Source: Sophora flavescens
Taxonomy: Eukaryota > Streptophyta > Magnoliopsida > Fabales > Fabaceae
NCBI GenBank assembly: GCA_030762895.1
Contig: CM061063.1
Span: 76,877,836-76,941,835, forward strand
Reading direction: 5' to 3'
DNA: 64,000 nt
Shown here: one piece after another, positions 11,862 through 23,908 of the stretch
Layout: every line of letters begins with the position of its first letter
How positions within the stretch are numbered: position 1 is the first letter of the stretch
The notes under the pieces: generated by a model
The model's database searches: none
Told to the model about the DNA's origin: nothing
Seen by the model: the letters and a program-made list of their open reading frames with translations, nothing else
Made by a program: the position numbers and the translations under genes

Positions 11862-12472
11862 ACTAACAATACTTGAGTCAAAATAGTGAGAATTCTTGAG
11901 TTTGAGTCTTATGAATAAAATAAATAGACAATAAAATATTTTTCCCCTTTAAATCAGTTTTCTTGATTCAATCTATCTATTTATGCTAGTATAGTCGCAC
12001 GGGCATTTATTAGATGATTATTTTTCTAATATTTATAACTAATTTCAACATAACAATAATCATCATTGTACTAAATTTTGAAATGTAAACTAATAGTATA
12101 ATGTATAACAAATTCATTATATTAAATAGTTAATGAATAACAGGTTACATGACAAATTTTATATGATAAAAATTTTAGTAAGTTTTATGAAAACTTGACT
12201 TCTCGTTACAGGTATGAGTGCAGTTTGTTAATCTTTTAAGTTCATGGAAGAATAGACATTTCGTTAATATTATGTTAATGTATCGAACATTTCTATAACA
12301 ACAATAGAAAGACAATTGTGTACAATTAGCCTCTGGCTCCCGATCGGAGGATACATGATTCACTAAAAAAAAGAAGATAATTGTGTAACAAAAAAGAAGC
12401 ATCTTTTAAAACTTTAGTAGATATAGCAAACTTAATTGGAAAACATATTATTATCTAATTAATAATCAAAGT
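11862..12472. other. Intergenic, nothing recognised
   Basis: AT-rich; short frames only. Confidence 0.5.
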
Positions 12473-12665
12473 AAGTGTCTAATTGTTATACACTGTGTGT
12501 AAAGTTAAAGTTTTTACACTGTCAAACAATCACAAATCATGAAATGGATGACTTTTTAGGTGGTTAGGATAAAACTCAAAGATTTTCAATGATGTGACAA
12601 TTTATGAATGATTGACTGTGTAAAAAATATTTACACTGACAGTATGTAGCAATTAAACTCTAAAG
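12473..12665. mobile_element. Short MITE
   Basis: GTCTAATTGTTATACACTGTGTGTAAA-type left end and a complementary right end (TTTACACTGACAGTATGTAGCAATTAAAC) enclose about 190 bases. The inverted ends share the words TAATTGNTA, ACTGT and GTGTAAA. No coding capacity. Confidence 0.5.
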
Positions 12666-12666
12666 G

Positions 12667-13068
12667 AGTGTTAGGTTCAAAGGGGGGAGGGGAGAGATTT
12701 TAATGGAGGGGAGGCGAAGGGAGGGGAGGGATTTTAACTAGCTATTGTGTTTGGTTGGGAGGAAGGGAAGGGAATGGAAATAACACTTTCATATTTGATT
12801 CAGGAGGGAAGGAAAGGGATTTTAAAACAATTTTACTTTTAAACCCTTATAATTATTTATTTAAAAATAGAAAAGTATGGATATTTTTAGTCAATGCACA
12901 TAAAATGTTTTAAAATCCCCCCTCCCCTCCAAATCCCCCCAATATTGGAGGGGAGCCAAAACCCACTTAAAGAGGGATTTTGCTCCCCTCCCCTCCAAAA
13001 AATGAACCAAACATGTTAGATTTTAAAAAAATCCCTCCCCTCCTCTCCAAACCCCTCCAACCAAACAC
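12667..13068. mobile_element. G-rich/C-rich foldback MITE
   Basis: Left AGTGTTAGGTTCAAAGGGG and right CCCCTCCAACCAAACACT are inverted partners. Many GGGAGGGG words on the left and CCCCTCCC words on the right can pair. About 0.4 kb, AT-rich centre. The left G runs also have quadruplex potential. Confidence 0.6.
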
Positions 13069-15102
13069 TATATAAAAGTAAATATTAATCTAAAAATAAA
13101 GCAATCATACTTTGATATACAAATTAAACTATTTTAAATGAAATGACAGAAATATCATTAATATCAATAAATTTAGAAGCTAATAAAGTACATATAGGTC
13201 CAAGAATTCCCAATTAATTGCTTGCAGCTTTGAAATGGAAAATCACAAGACCTACACATTAAGCACGTATTGAAGTCATGAGATGACAATAACATAAATA
13301 GAATTATGATCATGAAAACATTTTGTATCACTTTTCTTCCTGGAGCAAGTTACTGCTACAGAGAGAAATGTTCTCAGTTGAACCTTGTAGGACTTTGTTC
13401 AACATCTACACCAAGTTAAATTCTGATACATTGTTCAACTTGAGAATCTCAGCTTACTGACTTCCACTTGCATCCCTGCTTAGTTATCTAATTATGCTCA
13501 CTTTGTCACCCAATTTACCAAAAGCAGAAATGATAGAAAAGGCCTGTGAAATAGAGATAATTAAGACCAGATAAGCATATATGTAAACACTGATAATTTG
13601 GATTAAAACATATTAGATGAGCATATGTACCCATCAAATGAATGTGGAAATAATGCGACCCCTACAACTTTTTGTCAAAAAATCAACCCATGCACAAACT
13701 CATGGAAGATATTGAAAGTTCCTGCATAGAGGTTGTGAGATAAACAAAAACACCACAAGGAAATTATGGAAATAATGTAATCTTAGACAGATTTGAGACT
13801 CAAATAGAATATTGATTAAAAAAACAATTAAGGCAGATTAATGAGTAATATGTAGTTTAGCATCAAATTAGTAAAATCTGAATACTAAAAAGTAGAGAAC
13901 CTATATATTATTTCATTAAAATGAATCCAAGGTTTAGCATGTACAGGAAATAAAGAAAAGAGACAAAAAAAATGGATAAGTATAGTGATAATATCTAATA
14001 TATAAACGGATTGGAGTAAAACTCGTTGAGATTTTGAAATTAAAATTATCATAACTGCATATATCTACAATACACTTTCAGCCCCAAAGGTTGGAGTAAA
14101 ACTCAGAGATTTTATTATAATAACTTAGCATATTTCTATATTTTGATAAAATAGATAGATTAATCATATACGTTTATTTTATTTTTCATATTGATTCTAT
14201 AAATTTTTTATTTTTTAAATTAATCCTATATATTATAACATTAATCATTTTCATCAATTTTAAATTAACAGAATCACATCAAATGACATTGGAGCTCGTC
14301 GTCCTTGCTGCTCGTTGTCCTTCTTGCTCCTCGTTGGTTCTCCTTAGTGGTTTGTGATAGTCTCCTTGGTCATAGAGAAGAAAGAGAAAGAATGGAGATG
14401 GTACCAGTTGCGTGTGAACAAGTGAGAAGAACTTGGTCATGTTACATCTACTGATGTTACACGTTCCCCCCAACTGCGTACATGAGAAGCAATACCAACA
14501 AATTATAAGTAATATTAAATAATAAATATAAATAATATTAAAGAAAACAAAATTTGAAAACTGCCTGTGGGACCCGCACAGCGGACACGTGTCAGCCAAC
14601 CATTCCGCTATAGTGAAAATTAATATTGATAATTCAACATTATAATAATCATTCAGATTTACTTGATTAAGTAGAGTAAATAACATACTTATATCCAGAA
14701 TATGCAAGCAGTTCAATCATTCACACCACATGACGTATTCAAAAGGTATAAGTGCAGAGCCAGACAAAATTGTTGGCTGCAACACACACACGCATCAGAA
14801 ATCATACTCACCTATTTGGTTCCCTTAAGCATAGCAATAAATTGAATCATTCCTTGGGTAAAACCATAACATGGAACACCTAATTATATATACAAAGAGC
14901 AGTTGCTGGAATACGCATAAGAAGTTAACCTATTTATGACAAAGCAAAAGCTACATAACAATCTTCATATAGCCTGTAATAACATAGCAGGAAATATGGT
15001 TGTACTTTTAGACAAAGCTACACTAGAATGTCATTATGATAAGTGATGGAAAAAGTAAAAGCGAAGTATAATATAATTATAACACAAACCATTAATTATA
15101 AA
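13069..15102. other. Intergenic, nothing firmly recognised
   Basis: Mixed AT-rich DNA. Open frames such as the one on the minus strand at 14279-14716 show no family resemblance or coding texture. A GTGGGACCCGCAC hairpin followed by ACACGTGTCAGCC at about 14569-14598 recalls Helitron internal boxes, but no ends were found. Confidence 0.45.
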
Positions 15103-16112
15103 AAAGCAATCCGATCCATTCATATCCGTCGGATCTTAACAGATGGATTAAAAACAATTCATTAATCCATTATAATCCATTAAAAATTCATTAAAAAAAA
15201 TCTAATCCATCCATGATCCATTAAATAAAATCAATCCGATCCATCAATTAACAACTTTTCATGGATGAATATCCAATCCATCTACTAAAATTTATTTTAA
15301 GAAATTAAATAATTTTATATCTCTTTTATCCATCCATAAAATATTTTTTTAAAAAAAAATTTGTAAAAAAAAATTAAATATTATCTCTATTTCACCCTCT
15401 CTATCATCTTTCTTCTTCTCTACCCTTTCTCTCTCTCCTTTTTTTTCTTACTCTCTCTCTATCTTTACTCTCTCTCCACTCTATCTCACGACCATTTTGT
15501 ATCACCACCATTTTTCTATTATTATATGGGAGTTGTTGATTATGTGCATCTACAGAGGTTGTTTTGCCACAACGTTCCATAACATTGTTTTACGAAACTT
15601 GTTACGTCTTTCTGTGCTTTCAATTAGTTAATACTTTTTTTAAGTTTCTCAGCAAAAAAAAAAAGGCAACGAAAAAAGAAAACGTACATGATAACGTGGA
15701 CTACTACTGGTACTTGAGAACAATTAATTAGTTAATACTTGATATAACAAAAAAAGAAAAAAAAAACAGATAAATAAAATAAAAAATAGTGAAGAAAAAA
15801 TAATAGGGAACGGAAGAGAAAATTAGATGGAGTGTTGTTTTTTTGTTACAAATAGAGTTTTTTTATTTGGTGAAAAATAATGTAAAAAAATAAATCGGTT
15901 TTGGAATAGATAAAAGTTGATCCGTTACATTTTTTATTGTTGGTCCAATGGATTTTAAAAAATATTGGATGGATCATAAACCATCCACTAAAAAAATAAT
16001 CAAATTCATCCAATCCATTTATATTATTTTTTTATAAATGGATAGATTGGATGAATTTTCTTATGAATGGATTGGATGAATAATGGATAAATGGATCATT
16101 TTACCACCTACA
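15103..16112. mobile_element. Possible degenerate MITE rich in GATCCATT words
   Basis: The left side is full of AATCCATCC/GATCCATTA and the right side of the complement GGATGAAT/GGATGGATC, giving a long degenerate inverted arrangement about 1 kb across. The centre includes a pyrimidine-rich block (15399-15490, mostly CT repeats) and A-rich stretches. Ends and duplication are not sharp. Confidence 0.4.
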
Positions 16113-16789
16113 CATATTATAAGCTATGATGTACTTTTAAACAAAAGTTAAACATAATGACATCATCTTAATAAATAATGAACACTAAAATCTGAACATC
16201 ACCCCATGAGCTAGGTATAAGAGAGCAAACTAATTACAATGCACCCATTGGTAAAAGTTTAACCGCTAAAAGTAGGTATACCCAATATACAATCATTATA
16301 TACCTATTGCCTACATAGGGTCTTCCCTAATTTGTAAATAATATAATTTATAAACTAAGCCATACTACAAAGACTACAGTGAACCTCCTATGTGTACTTT
16401 AACCCTTCAAGTCCAGAGAATAACTTACATATCCTATAGCATATGATATGCCTTGACTTCATTTTGACTCTAATGCATATGATTTCCCTTGCCCGATTTT
16501 CTGCCAACAGCTATTGCCATCAATTCATGACCTGTTAGAAAGGCACATTATCTTCCTCAGTGCTGATAAATCCTACAAAACCACCACAATCTCATTTCAT
16601 GCTTAATCTTTGTGAATCTTCACTGCAATCAATCCACCTTGAAGAAGAGCCAACAAACAATCATAATAAATTTACTGGAAAAACAACAAAGCAAACACAT
16701 AAGAATTCAATATTCTAATTATAAAACAGCCACATCATAATTAGACAAAAGTAACAAATAAGGTACTCATTGAGAATGGCTCCTTAAGG
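16113..16789. other. Intergenic, nothing recognised
   Basis: Less AT-biased than its surroundings near 16380-16640 but without a frame or motif I can name. Confidence 0.45.
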
Positions 16790-16794
16790 TCCAT

Positions 16795-18173
16795 GATAAA
16801 CTGTCATTTTATATACTTTATTATTAGGAAATTAGGCATGATTTGTTATTTAATTGGAAATTATTGTGGATACTCACCCTATTTTTCATGATTACTGTAG
16901 AATTTGTCATCATGGCAGTGGAGCATCTAACTTAGAGAAAAAACAATAATTTTGGAGGAATTTTTGGATAAAAAGGCAGAGTTCTGAATATTGCAAAGGA
17001 GCACAGCCGTGCTCATCATTAAGCACGATCGTGCTCATTAGAAGAGCCCGTGCCGATCAGCACGCCCTTGCTTGCCTGTTGGAGTTGACATCGTTTTCTA
17101 AGCACGACCGTGCTCATCAGCAATACCTTGCTGACTTTCTCAGTTTTAGCACGGTTTGACATCGTTTTAGTTGAGCACGACCGTGCTTAACACTAAGCAC
17201 GTCCGTGCTCGTGTCTCAGAGGCCCAATTACTTAGGTTTTCACGCTGCCAATAAAAAGGAGTGATTGGTGCCATTCCGATGAGCTTTTTGACACATCAAC
17301 TGACGTTGTGCACAGAGAGGAAGATCGAGTCATGGAGTGAAGGACCGTCTCCCAATTGATTTGAAGACTGCTTCGTGTCAAAAGGGTGTTCGGGTTTTAG
17401 TTTTCTTTTTCTCTTTTATGAATTGTTACATGTCTTTGATTTGTATAGTGAGTTTTGTTATCATGAGTAGCTAAACTTATTCCTAGGGTGTGGTGGATCT
17501 TATGTTTCGATACCTTTGAAGTTTGCCTAATTTTAATATGATTCAGTGTTTCTGTTAATTGATTGGTTTAATCTTTGTTTTTGAATTTCTATGAGGTTTG
17601 ATCATCATTTAATGAGTTGATTAATTGACTGGCGGCCGTACCACAATTAGTTAACGGAACTCTAGGATTAACTGGATTTGGGGTTACGTGGACCAAGTGT
17701 AATCCCCTATTTTCAACCAGTTATTGAATTAACAAACTTGCCAATTCTTCATGCTTCTTTTATCTGTCTACCTTGCATGACCATTGGGGATAACTGACTA
17801 GGAAAAAGAATATTAATATTGCATGACCATTGGGTATTAATAGTTTTAGAGCGAGTGATTGACAATCAATAAGAAACACGTTTTATTGAGAAATTGGGTA
17901 ATATCATAGGTAGTGACATAGGTGAAACCAGGCACCCTAGGCTTTCCATAATTGAACATTTGCTTGCAATTCTTTGCTTTTCTTGGCTTTCACAACCTTG
18001 TTACTTTTATTTCTTTGTTTTTCAACCAATTTGATTGTCTAAATAACTTAAGGAAGTAATTAACCTAGTACTTGTCAACAATCTATGCAGGTTTGATACT
18101 TGGAGTCCCAAATACTCCTATATTACTTTTGCGATAGGGTGCACTTGCCCTTAGGTGTAGTTTTAGCACAACA
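16795..18173 (+). repeat. 5' LTR of element A
   Basis: 1379 bases from TGATAAACTG to AGCACAACA. Contains a cluster of CACG-centred palindromes and the conserved AACTCTAGGATTAAC and GGTGAAACCAGGCACCCTAG wording seen again in its partner. Confidence 0.92.
16998..17205. repeat. Palindrome array inside the 5' LTR of element A
   Basis: Repeated short palindromes of the form GAGCACGAYCGTGCTC/AAGCACGACCGTGCT, at least five intact or near-intact in about 210 bases, separated by unrelated spacers. The same array occurs at the same place in the 3' LTR (about 20930-21152). Confidence 0.85.
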
Positions 18174-18175
18174 AA

Positions 18176-18200
18176 TTTTTGGCGCCGTTGCCAGGGATTG
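18176..18200 (+). promoter_or_regulatory. Primer-binding site of element A
   Basis: TTTTTGGCGCCGTTGCCAGG begins 2 bases after the LTR. The same site, in reverse, lies beside element C at 59850-59880. Confidence 0.85.
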
Positions 18201-18342
18201 TTTTTGACAATATTAGGGTGATTAAATCCTAGTTAATTTAGACATTTTTTTATATATTTTATTCTCTTTATTTGTTTATGCTAACACTTTCCTAAGAGCA
18301 TATTTTCAAAAAGGAACTCTTGAAGATTATTTCATACCCATT

Positions 18343-19185
18343 ATGGAGCCAGCATGCAATCCTTGGATTGAATATGAAAGTCACTCCAATTGGGGCCAAT
18401 ATGATTCTTATTGGGATAGTGTCTATGAGCTACCTTACCTGCAAAATCAGTGGCCAAAACCAGAGGAGCAAGAGCCAGACTTGGAGGAGGCCTTTGCTAA
18501 ATTCATGGAATGGACTGATGACCGATTCATGGCTTTGGAGACTTAAATATCTACCCTTGTTACGTTGATATCTCAACAAGTCCAAGAATCACTACCCATT
18601 CAAGCTGATTCAAATCTAGAGGTAGAGGCTCAAGTTATCACTTTTGGGAGTAGTAAAGAGTTGAATGAGGAGCTCAAGTATGAGGCACAAGTTTCCATAG
18701 AGAGGGATGAAGCTCTCACTGATGGGAGCATTTATTAGGAAAATATGAAAGACCTTGTAGTTCTGGACATGAAGAAAAAGGAGGAAGTCCCAATTATTTT
18801 GGGGCAGACTCTCTTAGCCATTGGTGATGCTGTAATTAAGATTCACAAGGGAGAGGTAACTTTAAGATGTGGTAAGGAAGATGACGTTTTAAAGGTTTTA
18901 AATTCTACCAAATACCTTTATCCTTTTGTTTCTTCCTATTTTATTAATGATATGGTTGTTTCTAACAATTTTGGTGATCAAAGGATGCAGGACCCTATGG
19001 GAAAAATTCTTACTTTGCAGGATCCTAGCATATTGGTGGGTTGTGAGAAAGCTAAAATGTCATCATCTTTAGAAGCTCATCCACCACATGGGAAACGGAA
19101 AAACCACATGAACCACATGATTAGAAAATTAAGAAGGGGCAATGCCTTAAAGGTGAAGTTTGCACTTGGAGAGCTCCCTGATTAA
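18343..19185 (+). pseudogene. Gag-Pro remnant of element A
   Basis: A single reading frame from ATG at 18343 to TGA/TAA near 19183, about 281 codons, broken by two in-frame stops (near 18544 and 18736). The first part is acidic and aromatic, ending in a Gag-like helical segment (FMEWTDDRFMALET). The last part (VPIILGQTLLAIGDAVIKIH, then TLRCGKEDD) matches the C-terminal half of Athila-type aspartic proteases, whose usual form is VPLILGRPFLATG. The protease active-site half and all of Pol are missing. Just after the stop is a GACGTTAAACAAGCGCTT...GAGGCAACC motif that also occurs in element C. Confidence 0.75.
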
Positions 19186-19401
19186 TCACTTTTGAAGTAC
19201 CGTCAGACTCAAGACGTTAAACAAGCGCTTCACATGAGGCAACCTGTGGTGTTTTCCATTTAGTTTTTATTTTGGTTTATTTTCTTTTTCTTTTTCTTTT
19301 TATTTATTTATTCTCTTTTAGCAAAGGAGCTCAAACTGCTATCTTTATCGGGGAAGTCCTCTTTACTCTCTTTCCCAGTTATTTTTAGCCTTTATTTGTA
19401 G

Positions 19402-19440
19402 CATTGGGGACAATGCTAGATTTTAAGTGTGGGGAGGGGA
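19402..19440 (+). promoter_or_regulatory. Hairpin plus internal polypurine-like sequence
   Basis: The palindrome CATTGGGGACAATG (19402-19415) is followed by TTTTAAGTGTGGGGAGGGGA, nearly the same as the true polypurine tract 1.27 kb downstream. Element C has the same pair of features. Confidence 0.65.
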
Positions 19441-20693
19441 AATTCAATTTTTCTTTACTAGGTGCATACAGTTTCACTTGATTTATCTGTCATGTGCACT
19501 TAGTTGACTATGATGATTGCATTATGTTTTTGGGTGATGATTATGTGCCACATTTTTATAGAAAATTAGAAACGCATATCATTAGGGGACCCAATTAAAT
19601 TTTTTTAATTGTGTTGACAACCATATGACTAAAATTGAATTGGGATTATCATTTGAAACCTGAAAATTAGCATGAGGTTCCTTGTTTGATTGCTTTTCAT
19701 TGAATTGAGCTACAAAATGTGAGACTTGAACCATTATAGGGGTATTTGTTAAATCATGACTACTCACCCCTCTCTTTTGTTGTGTGATGTTCCCCAAGTT
19801 TGTGCATTGTAGAACTTATTTTGTGACCATTTCAACGCGAATTTGATTTGCATGCATGTTGAATATGATTGAGGCAATTGTAGGTATTTTTCTGACTTTC
19901 AAATATATTATTTTGCCATGTCCATTAGTTGTCCATTTTGAGCCTCAGAAAAAAAAATTCATTGGTACCCAAGTATAAATTTAAAAATTGTTGGCGGTAA
20001 CCTCTTGGAAACATAAATGGAGCAATTAGATTTAGAATGTATTAATGAGATATTGCTTATGTATGGGTGGCAAGAAAAAAAATATATTGTTGGGAATTTC
20101 TCTTTCTTTGATGTGAAAAGAAAAAAAAGATAGAAATAAGTGAAAGAAAGAAAGAAGAAGAAAAAGGAAAGTCATGAAAAATGTGAAATTCTTTAGAAGG
20201 GTTGAATGATGTTATTCAGTGATTCATATCTAATGCTCCATTTATGCTTTAAGGATTATTTACTTAATTCTTGATTTCCTTTAACCCTTTGCATATCCCT
20301 TTTCTTTCTTTTTCCTGCCTGACATCATTCCCACGGCCACGTTACAACCCAAGAAAAACCTCTTGATTCTAGGTGCATGTAAACTTTTAGTGGAGATTTT
20401 ATCTATAAGCAAGCTTATGGTAATGTGCTTTCTTTTGGGAACTTGAGTGATAATTGTCTTTACCCTTATATAGATTTGAGAGTTGGGAGAAGAGTGACCC
20501 CTTATTCTTTGAGAAACTTGATTTCAGGAAACCTAAGCCTCTAATTGGGCAATCTTTTGATTTTTTCCATTTAAAGATTGAAAGTTAAAATTATCTGTCA
20601 TTGCTTGTTGAAGATTTATGGTCCCTTGATGTTTAATTCTTTGATTTTCTCATATTTCTTTTAGGCCAGGATTATTACTTGAGGAAAAGCAAT

Positions 20694-20711
20694 CCTTAAG
20701 TGTGGGGAGGT
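20694..20711 (+). promoter_or_regulatory. Polypurine tract of element A
   Basis: CTTAAGTGTGGGGAGGT directly before the 3' LTR, preceded by ACTTGAGGAAAAGCAA, the wording typical of Athila-like 3' ends. Confidence 0.8.
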
Positions 20712-22113
20712 TGATAAACTGCCATTTTATATAATTTATTGTTGGGAAATTAGGCGTGATTTGTTATTTAATTGGAAATTATTTTGGATACTCATCCAAT
20801 TTCCCATGATTATTGTAGAATTTGTCACCATGGCAGTGGAGCATCTAACTTGGAGAAAAAGCAACAATATTTGAGGGATTTTTGGATAAAAAGACCGAGT
20901 TCTGAAGATTGCAAAGGAACATGACCGTGCTCATCATTAAGCATGATCGTGCTCATTAGAAGAGACCGTGTTGATCAACATTCCCTTACTTGCCTGTTGG
21001 AGTTGACGTCGTTTTCTAAGCATGACCGTTCTCATCATTAAGCACGACCGTGCTCATCAGCAAGGCCTTGCTGACTTTCTCAGTTTTAGCACGGTTTAAC
21101 ACCGTTTTAGTTGAGCACGATCGTGATCAACACTAAGCACGGTCGTGCTCGTTTCTCAGAGGCCCAATTACTTAGGTTTTCACGCTGCCAATAAAAGGGA
21201 GTGATTGGTGCCATTCTTATGAGCTTTTTGACACAACAGGCGCTGTTGTGCACAGAGAGGAAGATCGAGTCTTGGAGTGAAGGACCGTCTCCCAATTGAT
21301 TTGAAGACTGCTTCGCGTCAAAAGGGTGTTTGGGTTTTAGTTTTCTTTTTCTCTTTTATGGATTGTTACATGTCTTTGATTTGTATAGTGAGTTTTGTTA
21401 TCATGAGTAGCTAAACTTATTCCTAGGGTGTGGTGGATCTTATGTTTTGATACCTTTGATGTTTGCCTAACTTTAATATGATTTAGTGTTTCTGTTAATT
21501 GATTGGTTTAATCCTTGTTTTTGAATTTCTATGAGGTTTGATCATCCTTTAATGAGTTGATTAATTGACTAGCGATCGTACCACAATTAGTTAACGGAAC
21601 TCTAGGATTAACCAGATTTGGGGTTACGTGGACCAAGCGTAATACCCTATTTTCAATCAGTTATTGAATTAACAAACTTGCCAATTATTTATGCTTCTTT
21701 TATCTGTTTACCTTGCATGACCATTGGGGGTAACTGACTAGGAGAAAGAATATTAATATTATATGACCATTGGGTATTAATAGTTTTAGTGCGAGTGATT
21801 GGCAATCAATAAGAAACACGTTTTATTGAGAAATTGGGTAATATCATAGGTAGTGACATAGGTGAAACCAGACACCCTAGGCTTTCCATAGTTGAACCTT
21901 TGCTTGCAATTCTTTGCTTTTATTGGCTTTCACAACCTTGTTACTTTTATTTCTTTGTTTTTCAACCAATTCAATTGTCTAAATAACATAAGGAAGTAAA
22001 TAGCGTAGTACTTGTCAACAATCTCTGTGTGTTCGATATTTGGAGTTCCAAATACTCCTATATTACTTTTACGATAGCGTGCACTTGCCCTTAGGTGTAG
22101 TTTTAGCGCAATA
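20712..22113 (+). repeat. 3' LTR of element A
   Basis: 1402 bases, collinear with the 5' LTR; terminal CA has become TA. Followed by GTCCA. Confidence 0.9.
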
Positions 22114-22118
22114 GTCCA

Positions 22119-22485
22119 CAATGACAGTAGAAACGCACAGGAAAATTTCCCTCTTTTCCTGGTAAATGATAATAGTTTCATTTTCAATCACCTTTCCTGG
22201 TATGTGTGTCTCACAAATTTACTTGCCATTTTAAAGAAACAATCTTTGCGAGAGTTAATGTCATAAGTTTACTTTTCATTCATATAGCTCACTATTTTAC
22301 ATCAATTAAAAATAAAAGTTCATTTCATCAATTTAGTTAGACCGAATAAACAATCAAAATATATAAAAAACCCACTTCGCATATATGAAATCACATTGCT
22401 GACTTTCAATCCTCCCACACAACAAGAACTCATGGCAATAACAACTAAGCTATCAATATCGTATCTTTCAAAACTATATTGAAAT
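22119..22485. other. Intergenic between two LTR elements
   Basis: No gene or repeat recognised. Confidence 0.5.
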
Positions 22486-23036
22486 TGTTCCTGCCAAGAT
22501 CCGACTTGTCGGAATCTCACAGTAGAACGTTAAATCAAGAGTGAACATTGAGGTTGTTTTAGATTATGGCTTGACAGAATAAGGTATTCCGGTCCTACGT
22601 ATCCCAATGAGAATCAAAGCCAGATGTAGTTCTATGTTCAACCCTTGGCCATGCGGTGAAGTCAATCCCTTAATCTTGTATATGATGAATACTAGTGAAC
22701 CAGGACTTTTCGGTAGTCTCTTGATTAGGCAGGTTGCTCAAGTACGCTTAAGGGAGATTCACCTAGGTTAAGCAAAAGTATCTTCCTCTTTGGGTTCTCT
22801 CTTTTCTTTTATAGATGAGTTCTCTGATCCCTCTTTTCAGGGATCAGGTTTTATCTCTTCTTATCTTTTATCTCTTAAACCGACATAGAGATATACGATC
22901 TCCTTATTTGATGAGACTTATCTCTTGTAACCAGATGTGGTTGTTTGAGATAGTATCATCTTAATCTTATCTTTTCCGTCCTTATCGGATCGGGTATCCA
23001 AGCTCGGTGGCCGAGCTTTACACCTCGGCCAGTACA
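22486..23036 (-). repeat. 3' LTR of the Tat element
   Basis: 551 bases, TGTACTGGCCGAGG...GGCAGGAACA when read on the minus strand; collinear with 41096-41642. Confidence 0.88.
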
Positions 23037-23402
23037 CAAGTCCCCACAAGCTTTGAGCTCTAAAGAGCGTAAAAGTTTTCATGATAGAAGCCGAGCTTGG
23101 TCTTAAGCTTATTTCTGGAGAGTTCAGGATTTATTGAGTAAGACTTCTCCCCCTTTTCTACCACAGTTCGATGGCCGATCTTTATACCTCGGCTAACCTT
23201 TGAGCTTAATGGTCTTGGCAGGAGTGTCTAACAATCCTTTCCCTTTAATTATTTGGGTTTCCGGTGGTCGAGCTTGACACCTCGGACCATATTTGTTTTC
23301 AGTTTGGTAGGCTCGGTGGCCGAACTTGGCACATCGACCCGTATACAAGTCCCCCCAAGCTTTGAGCTCTATATAGCGTGAAAGTTTCATTAAAGGAGCC
23401 GA
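23037..23402 (-). repeat. Polypurine tract and a duplicated copy of the LTR/tract junction
   Basis: On the minus strand CTTGTGGGGACTTG abuts the LTR. A second, diverged copy of this junction (GGTGGCCGAACTTGG...ACAAGTCCCCCCAAGC on the plus strand) lies about 300 bases further right, at 23308-23402. Both continue with AGCTTTGAGCTCTA. Confidence 0.6.
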
Positions 23403-23737
23403 GACGGAGGTTGATAATAACATTTCGGTCTGTGCAAATATGTCAGTTTCTCAATCGCTAAGTTGAAAAGAGACGTGGTTATTGTCATTAAGGAATGGTT
23501 TGCTTTTGCCGCGTGGCCTTTATTGCATCATTTCTAAGACCTACTATACGACTGCATACTCAAGTCCTTAACTGTTGCAGTGCGTTATCCGATGTACTCT
23601 GCACGTGCTGTTTTGCTATTCGTGTGCCGAACTTGCGCAGCTCTAAAGAGACGTTTCTCATCCTTCACACGGCAACTGTCATCATTACTTTTGAAAAGTA
23701 ACGTTACTATTGTTTCTTCAAACGTTGCGGCCTTTGC

Positions 23738-23744
23738 TATAAAT
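23738..23744 (+). promoter_or_regulatory. Candidate TATA box of the antisense gene
   Basis: GCTATAAATTGG lies 165-170 bases upstream of the ATG at 23909 and is followed by a pyrimidine-rich leader, as expected for a plant Pol II start. Confidence 0.5.
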
Positions 23745-23908
23745 TGGAGTAAACTTGCATTCTGAGGTTTACTTGTTCTCTTCTTCCTTCTAATTTTCAT
23801 CTTCCCAGCTTCCTCCTCCCAAGCATTTCTGTAGTTTCTACTTTTCCCAAGTACGCCATTCATTCTTCCTCCGTTTTTTATTGAGTTCGGTTTATTCCCT
23901 ACTCAACC

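Larger units (their letters stand above)
16795..22113 (+). mobile_element. Element A: complete non-autonomous Athila-like Gypsy retrotransposon
   Basis: Two 1.4-kb LTRs bracket a 2.5-kb interior; 5-bp duplication GTCCA at 16790-16794 and 22114-22118. The primer site is the TTTTTGGCGCCGTTGCC type of Athila/Tat elements. The interior holds only a Gag-Pro remnant and a long 3' untranslated part; reverse transcriptase, RNase H and integrase are absent. The LTRs differ at a moderate number of positions, so the insertion is not recent. Confidence 0.92.

Noticed and set aside
14279..14716. 145-codon minus-strand frame
   Set aside because: Composition follows the AT-rich DNA; no recognisable domain, promoter or splice context.
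18320..18568. Alternative frame in element A leader
   Set aside because: The frame from 18343 connects, through two stops, to the protease-like segment; the other does not.
16795..22113. Segmental duplication explanation for the two 1.4-kb repeats
   Set aside because: Primer site, polypurine tract and GTCCA duplication show they are LTRs.
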